Positions 8,167 through 16,526 of a DNA stretch of 64,000 nt are shown here, piece after piece; position 1 is the first letter of the stretch, and each line of letters begins with the position of its first letter. The position numbers and the translations under genes are program-made. Below the pieces are notes generated by a model that did no database searches, was not told the origin of the DNA, and saw only the letters and a program-made list of their open reading frames with translations. Origin of the DNA: Methylocystis sp. L43 (GTDB taxonomy: Bacteria > Pseudomonadota > Alphaproteobacteria > Rhizobiales > Beijerinckiaceae). Location: positions 62,001 to 126,000 of the forward strand of contig NZ_JADNRA010000023.1 of assembly GCF_015709525.1 (NCBI RefSeq). Reading direction: 5' to 3'.

Positions 8167-9011
8167 GAGCGATCTCCCTTCTTCTGGTGTTGACTATGTT
8201 CGCCGCCGCTCCCGCGCTGGCCGAACAGGCGCCGCGCGCAGTCATCCAGGACTCCCGTATCCGAACCGTGCCGTTTCAGCGTGACAATGTTGTCGTGGTG
8301 CATGGCGCGCTCGGCGTCTCGACGATGGTCGCGTTTGGTGACGATGAACGCATCGAAACCGTCGCGATCGGCGATTCCGTCGGATGGCAGGCTGTGCCGG
8401 ACCAGTCGAAGCGCTTTCTCTTCATCAAGCCGCTCGAAACCCATGCCGTCACCAATATGAACGTCGTGACGCGAAAGCGCATCTACAATTTTCTCCTGCG
8501 GGCCGTCGATAATCGGGCGTCGGTGGTGTTCAAGGTCCGCTTTACCTATCCCGATGTCGAAGAGGATCAGCGTCTCTTGGCGCTCGCGAAAGCGAAGGCC
8601 GCGATGCCCAATTATCGCGCGCTCATGTCGCGGCCCGGCACGAATTTCGATTACACCTACAAAGGCCAGATCACGGCAAAGCCCGATTTCGTCTTTGACG
8701 ACGGGATCAAGACCTATTTCCGGTTCGGCGGAGAGGTCCCGGCGATCTTCCTCGTGAAGCCCGATCGCAGCGAAACGCTCGTCAATTACCGCCGCGAAGG
8801 CGAGATTATCGTGGTCGACAAGGTCGCCGGGCAATTCACCATGCGAAAGGGTGACGAGATGGCCTGCGTGTTCAATCTGCGCGCCGAGTCCATGCCCGCG
8901 CCGATCACGTGGGAAACCGATGTGCAGCCGCAATATCAAGCCGAACACGCGACGCAACCGTTCTGGACGCAGATTTTAGCGCCGGGGCAGGCCGCGTCAT
9001 CAGCGCAATAG
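8163..9011 (+). CDS. virB9: VirB9-type outer-membrane core protein
   Basis: This 282-residue protein starts at MRAISLLLV, the ATG overlapping the virB8 stop. The signal peptide (LLLVLTMFAAAPALAEQ) is followed by a beta-rich N-terminal domain with the VirB9/CagX landmarks (IETVAIGDSVGWQ, LFIKPLETHAVTNMNVVT, YNFLL). The C-terminal domain that binds VirB7 and VirB10 carries YFRFGGEVPAIFLV and GEIIVVDKVAGQFTMRKG. The family length is usual. A longer in-frame reading from 7893 is a shadow of virB8. Confidence 0.94.
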   Translation: MRAISLLLVLTMFAAAPALAEQAPRAVIQDSRIRTVPFQRDNVVVVHGALGVSTMVAFGDDERIETVAIGDSVGWQAVPDQSKRFLFIKPLETHAVTNMNVVTRKRIYNFLLRAVDNRASVVFKVRFTYPDVEEDQRLLALAKAKAAMPNYRALMSRPGTNFDYTYKGQITAKPDFVFDDGIKTYFRFGGEVPAIFLVKPDRSETLVNYRREGEIIVVDKVAGQFTMRKGDEMACVFNLRAESMPAPITWETDVQPQYQAEHATQPFWTQILAPGQAASSAQ

Positions 9012-9027
9012 ACGGAGGGAAACCGAC

Positions 9028-10371
9028 ATGGCTGCGGATTTCGATGAGGAGGGACGCCTCGCAGGCGAAACCATCACGCGCCAGTCGTCCAATCCGGGGA
9101 TGGCCCTGGGTGCGCTTTTCTTCGCCCTCGCCGTGCTTGTCCTCGGCCTGTTCTGGTATGCGTCCGCGCGCAAGCAGAACCGGCCGCAAAACGTCGCCGA
9201 AGAAACATTCGCGACGGCGAGGTTGCAGCCGGGGCTCGGCATCAACGCGACGCCGGCGCCCGCGCCGCCTCAAAACAAATTCGTGATCCCGCCGCCGGTC
9301 GTTGTGAATGATCCACCGCCCGCGCCGAAGGCGGAACCTTTCGACGATAGCGAAGCGAAGCGCCTCGCCGAACTGGAGCGGCTGCGCAAGGAGGCGGAAG
9401 CGAGAATACAGGCGCGTCTGCGCTCCCCGATGCTGATCGTCAGCGACAAGGAAGGCCTCACGAATGGCGATCCGTCAAGAGTGACGGCCGAAGACAAGGA
9501 GGAAGATCCGCATCGGCGGTTCCTCGCCAATTCTGAGCGGCAGGTGACGAAGGCTTACGCGGAAGAAATCAGGCGGACTGATGCCCTTGTCCCGCAAGGC
9601 TACATGATCCGGGCGACGCTGGAGACGGCGATCCAGTCTGATCTGACGGGCATGGTGCGGGCAATTACAACGGAAGATGTCTATTCCTTTGATGGCCGCC
9701 GCGTTCTGATCCCGAAAGGAACGATGCTCACCGGCGAATATAAATCGGGTCTCGCCTATGGGCAGACCCGGGTTTTCGTCGTGTGGACGCGCCTGCTTCG
9801 CGCCGATGGCGTGTCGCTGATGCTGCAATCGCCGGGAACGGATGCGCTTGGTCGTTCGGGGCTAACCGGCGAGGTCGACACCCATTTCCTGCAACGCTTC
9901 GGCAGCGCCACATTGCTGACGCTGGCCGGCGGGGCCGCGCAATTCGCGTCGGCGCTGGGACAAAATTTCAATCAGAATCAAGGCCAGCAATTCGTACTCG
10001 ATCCCGCATCGGGAACGCTGATCCCGCTCAATGCAGTGTCGCAGGGACAAATTCTACTGAATGCGCGTCAGATCGGTGCGCAAACGGTCGCACAAAGCAT
10101 CACGCGCATGGCGCAGGAAGCCTTGCGCAACGACATCAAGGTTCCGCCGACGATCCATATCGACCAGGGAACGCCCGTGATCGTGTTTGTCAAACGCGAT
10201 CTCGATTTCTCCGATCTCTACCCCGATCCTGTGAAAGAGGCGTTGTATGAACTTCGTCACCCCAAGAAAGCCGCAGGCGCCCGAGGTTGCGACGCGCCCG
10301 CTCTGGGAGACGCTGCCGGTCTACTTCCGCGAGGCTGCGCGTCCGATTCAGCGCTGGTTAGAAGATATTGA
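9028..10371 (+). CDS. virB10: VirB10-type transenvelope core protein with an overlapping 3' end
   Basis: This 447-residue protein has a cytoplasmic N-terminus, one transmembrane helix (LGALFFALAVLVLGLFWYA, about residues 27-45), a Pro-rich periplasmic linker (PPPVVVNDPPPAPK), a charged coiled region, and a beta-barrel domain with VPQGYMIRATLETAIQSDL, DGRRVLIPKGTMLTGEY, VWTRLLRADG and the usual end DLDFSDLYP. VirB10 spans both membranes and senses ATPase activity. It is odd in that the frame continues 42 codons into virB11, giving an overlap of 125 bases. The tail (GARGCDAPALGDAAG...) does not look like conserved VirB10 sequence, so it is probably an unselected extension or the result of a lost stop. 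Confidence 0.93.
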   Translation: MAADFDEEGRLAGETITRQSSNPGMALGALFFALAVLVLGLFWYASARKQNRPQNVAEETFATARLQPGLGINATPAPAPPQNKFVIPPPVVVNDPPPAPKAEPFDDSEAKRLAELERLRKEAEARIQARLRSPMLIVSDKEGLTNGDPSRVTAEDKEEDPHRRFLANSERQVTKAYAEEIRRTDALVPQGYMIRATLETAIQSDLTGMVRAITTEDVYSFDGRRVLIPKGTMLTGEYKSGLAYGQTRVFVVWTRLLRADGVSLMLQSPGTDALGRSGLTGEVDTHFLQRFGSATLLTLAGGAAQFASALGQNFNQNQGQQFVLDPASGTLIPLNAVSQGQILLNARQIGAQTVAQSITRMAQEALRNDIKVPPTIHIDQGTPVIVFVKRDLDFSDLYPDPVKEALYELRHPKKAAGARGCDAPALGDAAGLLPRGCASDSALVRRY

Positions 10372-11320
10372 CGTCATCGAAATCTGCGCCAACAGGCCGG
10401 GCGAAGTCTGGGTGGAAGCGCTCGGCAAGCCGCATATGGAGCGCTTCGACGTTCCCGAGCTGACCGAGGAAGCGATCACGCGGCTGGCAACGCATGTCGC
10501 CGCCTCGACGCAACAGTCGGTCAATTCGTCGACGCCGCTGCTCTCGGCCGCGATGCCGCATGGCGAGCGATTTCAGGGGGTGCTCGCGCCGGCGACGCCG
10601 CATGGCGGCTCATTCTCGATCCGCAAGCAAGTCATCGCCAATCTGACGCTCGCCGACTATCGGGCGCGCGGCGCGCTCAATGGCGTCAAAGTCCGCGGCC
10701 CCAGGACGTTTGAGGCCGACGAATACCCGGAAATCGAGCGGGAGCTCGCCACTCTCCTCAAGGATCATTCGCCGGATGGCATTCGGCGCGCGATCGAATT
10801 CGCCGTCGTCAATCATGTGACGATGATTATTTCCGGGGGAACGTCCTCGGGTAAAACGACGTTCCTCAATGCGCTGCTCAAACATGTGCCGGAGACGGAG
10901 CGCGTCGTATCGATCGAAGACACGCGCGAACTGAAACCGCCGCAGCCGAACTGGCTGCCGCTCGTCGCCTCGAAAGGCGGGCAGGGCCTTGCCGATGTGA
11001 CAGTCCAGGAGCTGCTCGAAGCGAGCCTTCGTCTTCGGCCCGATCGGCTGTTTCTCGGCGAGATTCGCGGCGCGGAAGCCGCGACCTTCTTGCAGGCAGT
11101 CAATACCGGTCATCCCGGCTCGCTGACGACGCTGCACGCCGACAGCGCCTACGGCGCGTTTCAGCGGCTCGCGCTGATGACGCTGCAATCCAATCTGAAA
11201 CTGACCAAGGCGGAAATCATCGAATATGTGCGTTCGGTGGTGCCGATGGTCATCCAGCTGCGACGCCGCCCGACGCGCGGCGTCGCGGAAATCTATTTTC
11301 GCGGCTATGGCGGCGAGTAA
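10247..11320 (+). CDS. virB11: VirB11 hexameric traffic ATPase
   Basis: This 357-residue protein has the VirB11/PilT layout: an N-terminal domain to about residue 180, then Walker A (GGTSSGKTTFLNAL, near residue 197), an Asp box (RVVSIEDTRELKPP), Walker B-like DRLFLGEIRGAEA and a His box (GHPGSLTTLHADSA). It acts at the cytoplasmic face with VirB4 and VirD4 to switch between pilus assembly and DNA transfer. The start lies inside the virB10 frame after AAAGAGGCG. No later Met gives a complete N-terminal domain, so the overlap is retained. Confidence 0.95.
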   Translation: MNFVTPRKPQAPEVATRPLWETLPVYFREAARPIQRWLEDIDVIEICANRPGEVWVEALGKPHMERFDVPELTEEAITRLATHVAASTQQSVNSSTPLLSAAMPHGERFQGVLAPATPHGGSFSIRKQVIANLTLADYRARGALNGVKVRGPRTFEADEYPEIERELATLLKDHSPDGIRRAIEFAVVNHVTMIISGGTSSGKTTFLNALLKHVPETERVVSIEDTRELKPPQPNWLPLVASKGGQGLADVTVQELLEASLRLRPDRLFLGEIRGAEAATFLQAVNTGHPGSLTTLHADSAYGAFQRLALMTLQSNLKLTKAEIIEYVRSVVPMVIQLRRRPTRGVAEIYFRGYGGE

Positions 11321-11335
11321 CGGAAAGGGCGAGTC

Positions 11336-13750
11336 ATGCGGGCTCTCGCCTATGGGATCATCGGACTGATCGCCCTTGCCTGCGCGCTCATTGCCTGGGA
11401 AGCGTCCTTCGCGGCCCTCGTCGGACTGCAAACCAAATCGTGGGAGCTGTGGCATCGCTTTGCCCACGGCCATGAGATCGTCTTGCCGGCGCAAGTCGCC
11501 TATCGGCAATGGGCGTCTCCCGTGGTTCAGCAGCTCGCGACCAAAGCCCTTCTGGGCGGGCTGATCGCGCTGGCGCTCGTGACGCTCGGATTAGCGCAAG
11601 TCCTGGAGTCGCTCGGCGGGGCGCGCCAGCCGTCCGGCGGCGCCCGGCTCGCGACAGAACGCGATTTGCGCAAGGCGGGACTGCTGAACGGGCGGCCTGG
11701 CTATTCCGTCTTCCTCGGCCGCTTCAATGGCAAGGATCTTCGCTATAGCGGCGCCAGTCATATTTACGTCAACGGCCCCACGCGCGCGGGAAAGGGCGTC
11801 GGCTTCGTCCTCCCCAACGCCATCGAATGGCGCGGATCGCTGATCGGGCTCGATATCAAACGCGAAATGTGGGACCAGATCGGCGCGGCGCGCGCGGCGC
11901 TGGGGCAGGACGTTTTCATGTTTTCGCCCGGCTCTGCGCGGACGCACTGCTGGAACCCGCTCGATCTCGTGTCGCCTTGGCCGGAGCGCGCGACCGATGT
12001 CGCGAATATCGCGCATAGCCTGATCCCGCTGTCGCAATCTGGCGATCCCTATTGGGCCGAGACCGCCCGCGGACTGTTTGCGGGTCTCCTGGCCTATGTC
12101 CTCGACGCGCGCGAGCCGCCGATCGAAGGGCGGACGATCAAGGCGGCGCTGAAAATGTTCAGCCGCGGTCGCCCGCTCGTCGCGGAACTGGCGAATATTC
12201 TGGCCAATGAGCCGGGGCTCAACGCCTTCGTGCAGGACAAGTTCCGCCAGCATATCAGCCGCGAAGAAAAGCAGCGTCAATCCTTCGAGTCGCATATCGT
12301 CACGGCCCTGGAGCCGTGGAACAACAGCCTCGTCGACGCCGCGACAAGCCGATCCGACTTCAAAATTTCGGAGCTGCGGCGACGTCCCTTCACGATCCTG
12401 ATCGGAACGCCCGTCGGAAACTTCGCGGCGGTCGAAGCCGTCGTGCGTCTGCTCGTCCAACAGGTGCACGACGTCCTGCTGCGCAATCTGCCGGGTCTCG
12501 ATGAGCCGCATCGGCTGCTGCTGATGCTCGATGAATTCTTTCAGTTCGGCCGCATGCCCGAAATCGTCGATCGCGCGCCGCTCGTCGCCGGCTACGGCTT
12601 TCAGATCGCCGTCATCGCCCAAGGCCTGACCCAGCTCGACGTTCGTTACGGCAAGCCGACGCGCGACATGCTCATCGGCAATATGGACGTGAAGCTGCTC
12701 ATCGGCGTCAGCGATGAGACGACGGCGCGCTACTGCGCCGAGGAACTCGGAAAACACTACGTCCGCCGCGAAGGATGGGGCACGTCGGTCGGGGCCGGAT
12801 TCGGCGGATCACAGGGCAGGGCGACGCGCACGACGCAAGGACGGTGGGAGCTGGAGCCGCTGATGACGAGCGAGGCGATGCGCCGCCTCGAGGCGACCAA
12901 GGCGGTGCTGCTGGTGCGCGGCGAATATGGCGCCGTCATCGACAAGGCGCATTTCTTCAAGGAAGCCAGGTTCAAGCGACGGGTCGAGGCCTCGCGGGGG
13001 TTCGCGCATCGGATCGCCATTCCTGACGTGACGGACGCGGAGGGCGGCGAAATCGAAACGGTCGTCCCCGGCGCGCCGGGCGGCTTCAAGCATCTTGTGG
13101 CGAAAGATCGTGTCGTGAGCGAAGCGCGTGCACTCTATCTCGACGCCTCTGCGTTCGAGGCGGCGTTTGTGCAGGCGATGACCGAAACCGGGAACAGCGC
13201 CACGGCGGAACTGCTGAACCTGCTGCGGATTGAGCCGGCGCGATTTGGCGAGCTGCGCGCAACCCGAAAAAGGATCTTCGCGAAGGCCCCTTCACCAGAA
13301 GCGGCGACGGCCGCTCTGAGGCAGGAAGTCTATTCGGCACGTCGGTTGTTGAATGATGAACGCGCCCAAATGGCGCCCGCGACCGGCGCGGCAGCCACGC
13401 CAAGAGCGGCGGCTCCTGTCGCCACCGCGGCCATCGCCAGCTCCGCGCCGTTTTTTGAGCCAGCCATCGGTGATGGCGCAACGTCCAATGACAGCGGCTC
13501 GCCCGAGAGCCCCGCATTTCGTATTGGCGACGACATGCTGGCCCAGTTGCATGAGGTAAAAGGGCGATCGGACATCACGGCTGAAATTGTGAAGTCGGCC
13601 GCGACGCGCGCTGACATAGACGACGCGGCGAAACTCGGCGCGCTTGTCGACGCGTTAAGCGTTCAAGCCGAGCTCTTCATTGATACGCCGACGCCCGGCG
13701 ATCTGGCGGCGCTGACCGCGGCTGTGGAAGCGGAGACTGCGGAGCAATAA
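11336..13750 (+). CDS. virD4: VirD4/TraG-type coupling protein
   Basis: This 804-residue coupling protein would bring the relaxase-DNA complex to the channel. Two N-terminal transmembrane segments (ALAYGIIGLIALACALIAW and LATKALLGGLIALALVTLGL) precede the ATPase domain. Walker A is GPTRAGKGVGFVLPN (about residues 147-161), Walker B is LLLMLDEFFQFG (about 395-406). The ring continues to about residue 560. The C-terminal 240 residues are Ala-rich and not conserved in the family, which makes the protein longer than most; this tail may select substrates. It lies 15 bases after virB11 and ends the operon, convergent with ardC. Confidence 0.94.
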   Translation: MRALAYGIIGLIALACALIAWEASFAALVGLQTKSWELWHRFAHGHEIVLPAQVAYRQWASPVVQQLATKALLGGLIALALVTLGLAQVLESLGGARQPSGGARLATERDLRKAGLLNGRPGYSVFLGRFNGKDLRYSGASHIYVNGPTRAGKGVGFVLPNAIEWRGSLIGLDIKREMWDQIGAARAALGQDVFMFSPGSARTHCWNPLDLVSPWPERATDVANIAHSLIPLSQSGDPYWAETARGLFAGLLAYVLDAREPPIEGRTIKAALKMFSRGRPLVAELANILANEPGLNAFVQDKFRQHISREEKQRQSFESHIVTALEPWNNSLVDAATSRSDFKISELRRRPFTILIGTPVGNFAAVEAVVRLLVQQVHDVLLRNLPGLDEPHRLLLMLDEFFQFGRMPEIVDRAPLVAGYGFQIAVIAQGLTQLDVRYGKPTRDMLIGNMDVKLLIGVSDETTARYCAEELGKHYVRREGWGTSVGAGFGGSQGRATRTTQGRWELEPLMTSEAMRRLEATKAVLLVRGEYGAVIDKAHFFKEARFKRRVEASRGFAHRIAIPDVTDAEGGEIETVVPGAPGGFKHLVAKDRVVSEARALYLDASAFEAAFVQAMTETGNSATAELLNLLRIEPARFGELRATRKRIFAKAPSPEAATAALRQEVYSARRLLNDERAQMAPATGAAATPRAAAPVATAAIASSAPFFEPAIGDGATSNDSGSPESPAFRIGDDMLAQLHEVKGRSDITAEIVKSAATRADIDDAAKLGALVDALSVQAELFIDTPTPGDLAALTAAVEAETAEQ

Positions 13751-13817
13751 TCGAACGGATGTTCTACGCCTGCGAGAGGCGCTGCGTTGTAATTCCGCCG
13801 ATTATTGGCGATGCGCG

Positions 13818-14717
13818 CTATGGGCGCTCTCCGGCAAGGACCGTGAGATAATTCGCGGCCTGCTGCGCCTTGGAGGCGGCGGTGAAAATCGCCTTCTTGT
13901 CGGCCTTCAGCACGGTCAGCCAGTTGGCGATGTAGCTCACGTGATCGGGGCGAAGTTCCGGCGTGACGCCCAGATCCGCGCAGAGGAACGCCGCGCCGAC
14001 TTCGGCGACAAGCTCTTCCATCGCGTAAGCTTCAGAGCCGAAGCGATTCTTCAGGTCGCGGGCGCAGCGCGACGCATGGCCCGTCCAGTGCGTCAGCTCA
14101 TGCATCAGCGTCGCGTAAAAGGCCTCGCCTGCCGACATGGTCTCGCTGCCGGCGAAGCGGGTGCGTTCGGGCATCATGATGTCGTCGGTCGAAGGACGAT
14201 AGCAGGCCTTCGTGCCGGACTCGGTGACGCGGGCGCCGGTAGCGGCGAGGAAACGCTCGGCCTCGTCGATCGGAGAGAAGAGGGGAGTAACGGGAAGCGT
14301 CTCCTCGGGAGCGGCGTAACCCTCCACCTGGTCGGCGTTGAAGACATAGCTCGCGCGCGCGAGCAAGCGCTCGGCCGTTTCGGGCTCAGCAGCGTCCTCG
14401 CCGTCGGTCTCGACGGTGAAGGTCTTGTAGAAGACGACGAGCGAGGATTGCTCGCCACGCCGGACCTGACAGCCCTTCTCATGCCACTGGCGATAGGTGC
14501 CCCAGATGGGCTGCGCGTAGCCTTGATGCAGGGCGGCCACCCAGAGGGCGAGGACATTGACGCCATTGTAGTGCTTGCCGGAGGCGATGTTACGTGGGCG
14601 ACCTGAGGCTCCGCCGCGATTCCAGGGGAGCCGGAATTCGCCTGCGCCGTCTTCGATGGCGGCGATGATGCGGCTGGTGATTTCCTGATGGATGTCCAGG
14701 CTGGATTCGCGGGACAT
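13818..14717 (-). CDS. ardC: ArdC-type antirestriction / ssDNA-binding zincin
   Basis: This 299-residue protein starts at MSRESSLDIHQEITSRII, preceded by AGAGGAAAG. The N-terminal 120 residues form the ssDNA-binding domain of ArdC proteins (PWNR, NGVNVLALW, WGTYRQW, VRRGEQS and VVFYK motifs). The C-terminal domain is a metallopeptidase-like zincin with HELTHWTGH at 206-214 and a downstream Glu (EELVAEVGAAFL). Such proteins protect incoming conjugative DNA. The gene converges on virD4, with 67 bases between them. An in-frame start at 14801 would add a low-complexity arginine-rich tail and was not used. Confidence 0.9.
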   Translation of the reverse strand: MSRESSLDIHQEITSRIIAAIEDGAGEFRLPWNRGGASGRPRNIASGKHYNGVNVLALWVAALHQGYAQPIWGTYRQWHEKGCQVRRGEQSSLVVFYKTFTVETDGEDAAEPETAERLLARASYVFNADQVEGYAAPEETLPVTPLFSPIDEAERFLAATGARVTESGTKACYRPSTDDIMMPERTRFAGSETMSAGEAFYATLMHELTHWTGHASRCARDLKNRFGSEAYAMEELVAEVGAAFLCADLGVTPELRPDHVSYIANWLTVLKADKKAIFTAASKAQQAANYLTVLAGERP

Positions 14718-15103
14718 GTGTCTTTCCTCTTCGGTTGGTCGGCCGCGACCGCCGCGACCTGATCGGTCGCCGAAGAGGCAGGGGGCAGCACAGGGCCGCA
14801 CCCGCAGGGATGAAACGAAGTGGAAGACGGCAACGCCGTTGCGGCGCTGGGACCCGCCTGCCAGGCATAGACCGATGATTCAGGTCGTGCGGCGCTGAGG
14901 AGCGCGAAGAAGGGGTAAGCGCTGCGCGAACCTACTCGGACGACCATAGCATGCGCCTATTCAGCGCGCCTTCGATTGGGTTTGAGGCGGAAGCGACAAG
15001 CGGTTCCGCACATCGGGTGAACGGAACGGCTGACGTTCACGCCAAAGGCCTGCCGCTGATCGAAGCGAGTAGCGTCCGCTTCTGAAACACGAGCGTCGCG
15101 CTT
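14718..15103. other. Leader region of ardC, no gene seen
   Basis: GC-rich DNA without a convincing reading frame. It contains short inverted repeats such as GCAAC-GCC-GTTGC. It is the 5' side of ardC and probably carries its promoter, but no clear -35/-10 pair can be named. Confidence 0.4.
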
Positions 15104-15397
15104 TCAACGCAACCACTCTCCGACGCCGCCATGCCGCGAGCAAGTTCCACTACGAGAATGGGAAAAGCTATAGGTTGAATCGCGACAACGCGCGCTTGCG
15201 CCATCCGGCGCGCCGCCGGTTCTGCTATGTGCTGGCGCGTGAACATCCTCGCCGCTCGAATTGGAATAGTGGCCATGTTCCTGTAGCTGCGACTCAATTG
15301 GCGTTCCAGGCGCGAGTTCGGGCTTGAGCGGCGACTTCGCGAGCGCAAAGCTCGCACTCAATAAAAGTCCAAGAGCTAAAAAAATTGCCCGCGTCAC
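15104..15397 (-). CDS. DUF3761-family small secreted protein
   Basis: This 97-residue protein starts with GTG at 15397, overlapping the stop of the upstream SRAP gene as GTGA. A signal peptide (IFLALGLLLSASFALA) is followed by a mature part with the DUF3761 signature: a Cys in ARCRDSTYSFSHSR, then GTCSRHGGVGEWL at the end. The repeated Cys/His pattern is typical of this exported family, whose function is unknown. Coupling to an SRAP gene is unexpected, since one product is exported and the other is a DNA-repair protein. Confidence 0.75.
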   Translation of the reverse strand: MTRAIFLALGLLLSASFALAKSPLKPELAPGTPIESQLQEHGHYSNSSGEDVHAPAHSRTGGAPDGASARCRDSTYSFSHSRSGTCSRHGGVGEWLR

Positions 15398-16074
15398 AGG
15401 AGCACAGTCTCAACGGGATCAACAAGCGATGCATCGTCGTCCCCGGCGCCTGCCTTGTTGACACGAGTCGACACAATCCATTCATTCAAGGAATCTTCCA
15501 GGGGCGCGCGTTGGAGCGCGCCTGGATCATCGCGGCGCATCCATGCGTTGGCGTCGCGCCAGTCGAGAATGACGGGCTGCCGATCATGGAAACGGTTCAT
15601 CCAGTTGTTCGCCGCGCCGACAATAATTGTTGCCGATGTGAGAGGCTCGCCTGTGCCAGGATGCTTGGCTTGCTCCCACAATGCGGCGAAGGCGAGCGGT
15701 TCACCGGACCGCGCCGAAAAATAGTGCGGCGTTTTCGCCCCCGCTTTGCCCGTCCCCTCGTAAAAGCCCGAGGCGGGAATGATGCAGCGTCTCGTCTTGA
15801 AGGCTGTTCGGAACATAGGCTTCTCGGCGACCGTCTCCGCACGGGCATTAAACGTTGCAGGAAGATCCTTGAGCGGCTTCTTCCACCATCCGGGCACGAG
15901 CCCCCAGCGCATCTGGACGAGCTCGTTGCCGCCCGTCTCCGCAGGCCGAAGGACCTCGATCTGGGTCGTCGGCGCGATATTGTAGCGCGGCGCGAGGTTG
16001 CGGGGCTGCCCGATCAGGTCGGCAAGCCTGTGCAACTCTTCCCATGAAAGGCGCTGTGTGAAACGACCGCACAT
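15394..16074 (-). CDS. SRAP (YedK/HMCES-type) abasic-site shielding protein
   Basis: This 226-residue protein has the complete SRAP catalytic set: Cys2 directly after the initiator Met (MCGRFT), Asn76 and Arg78 in PATFNARAET, Glu106 in ASGFYEG and His163 in RFHDRQPVIL. Proteins of this family form a thiazolidine link to abasic sites in single-stranded DNA and so protect them from cleavage. On a conjugative element this could guard DNA during single-strand transfer; that role is inference. The gene is followed by the DUF3761 gene in a GTGA overlap. Confidence 0.92.
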   Translation of the reverse strand: MCGRFTQRLSWEELHRLADLIGQPRNLAPRYNIAPTTQIEVLRPAETGGNELVQMRWGLVPGWWKKPLKDLPATFNARAETVAEKPMFRTAFKTRRCIIPASGFYEGTGKAGAKTPHYFSARSGEPLAFAALWEQAKHPGTGEPLTSATIIVGAANNWMNRFHDRQPVILDWRDANAWMRRDDPGALQRAPLEDSLNEWIVSTRVNKAGAGDDDASLVDPVETVLL

Positions 16075-16089
16075 GATGATGCTCGCAAT

Positions 16090-16440
16090 TCACTTCAAAG
16101 CTTTATATCCATCCGCGAAGCCGTCGAGCGAGAGAACATGCCGAAGCCCTTCGCCGGGACGAATGTAGATCGTGATGATGATATTCCTGCCGGTCAGAAG
16201 CTTGCTGATCACATCGTCGCTGATCGGTCCTTCCGCGGCGCAGCCGATCGGCGCACACTTGAAGAAGGGAAGCTTACCGATCTCGTCCTGATCGACTTTC
16301 ATCCTCGCGCCTTCCAGCAGAAACGTGTCCAGCGGCGCAATGATTTGAATGACAGCGTTGGGACTTGCCGGAATTTTTGTAAAAGTGACAATGACTTGAA
16401 CGTCGGCAGGGCAATGGCGACGAGGAATTGAGCGCGCGCG
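16090..16440 (-). pseudogene. 5'-truncated invasion-associated locus B (IalB) remnant
   Basis: The minus frame between the TAG at 16441-16443 and the TGA at 16090 encodes about 116 codons. They read as the interior and C-terminus of an IalB-family protein: PADVQVIVTFTKIPASPN, APLDTFLLEGARMKVDQDEI, LPFFKCAPIGCAAEGPIS and ending GEGLRHVLSLDGFADGYKA. The signal peptide and first half of the usual protein are missing and the only internal Met is at 16302. The remaining frame is intact. It therefore looks like a gene cut at its 5' end by rearrangement, sitting between SRAP and the kinase operon. Confidence 0.7.
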
Positions 16441-16526
16441 CTACAGTTCGGGCGTAGCATCATCGCCATAGTTCAACTCCTCCAACGCGCATCTTTGCCC
16501 CTCGACTTCCTGGTTGAAAAAATATT

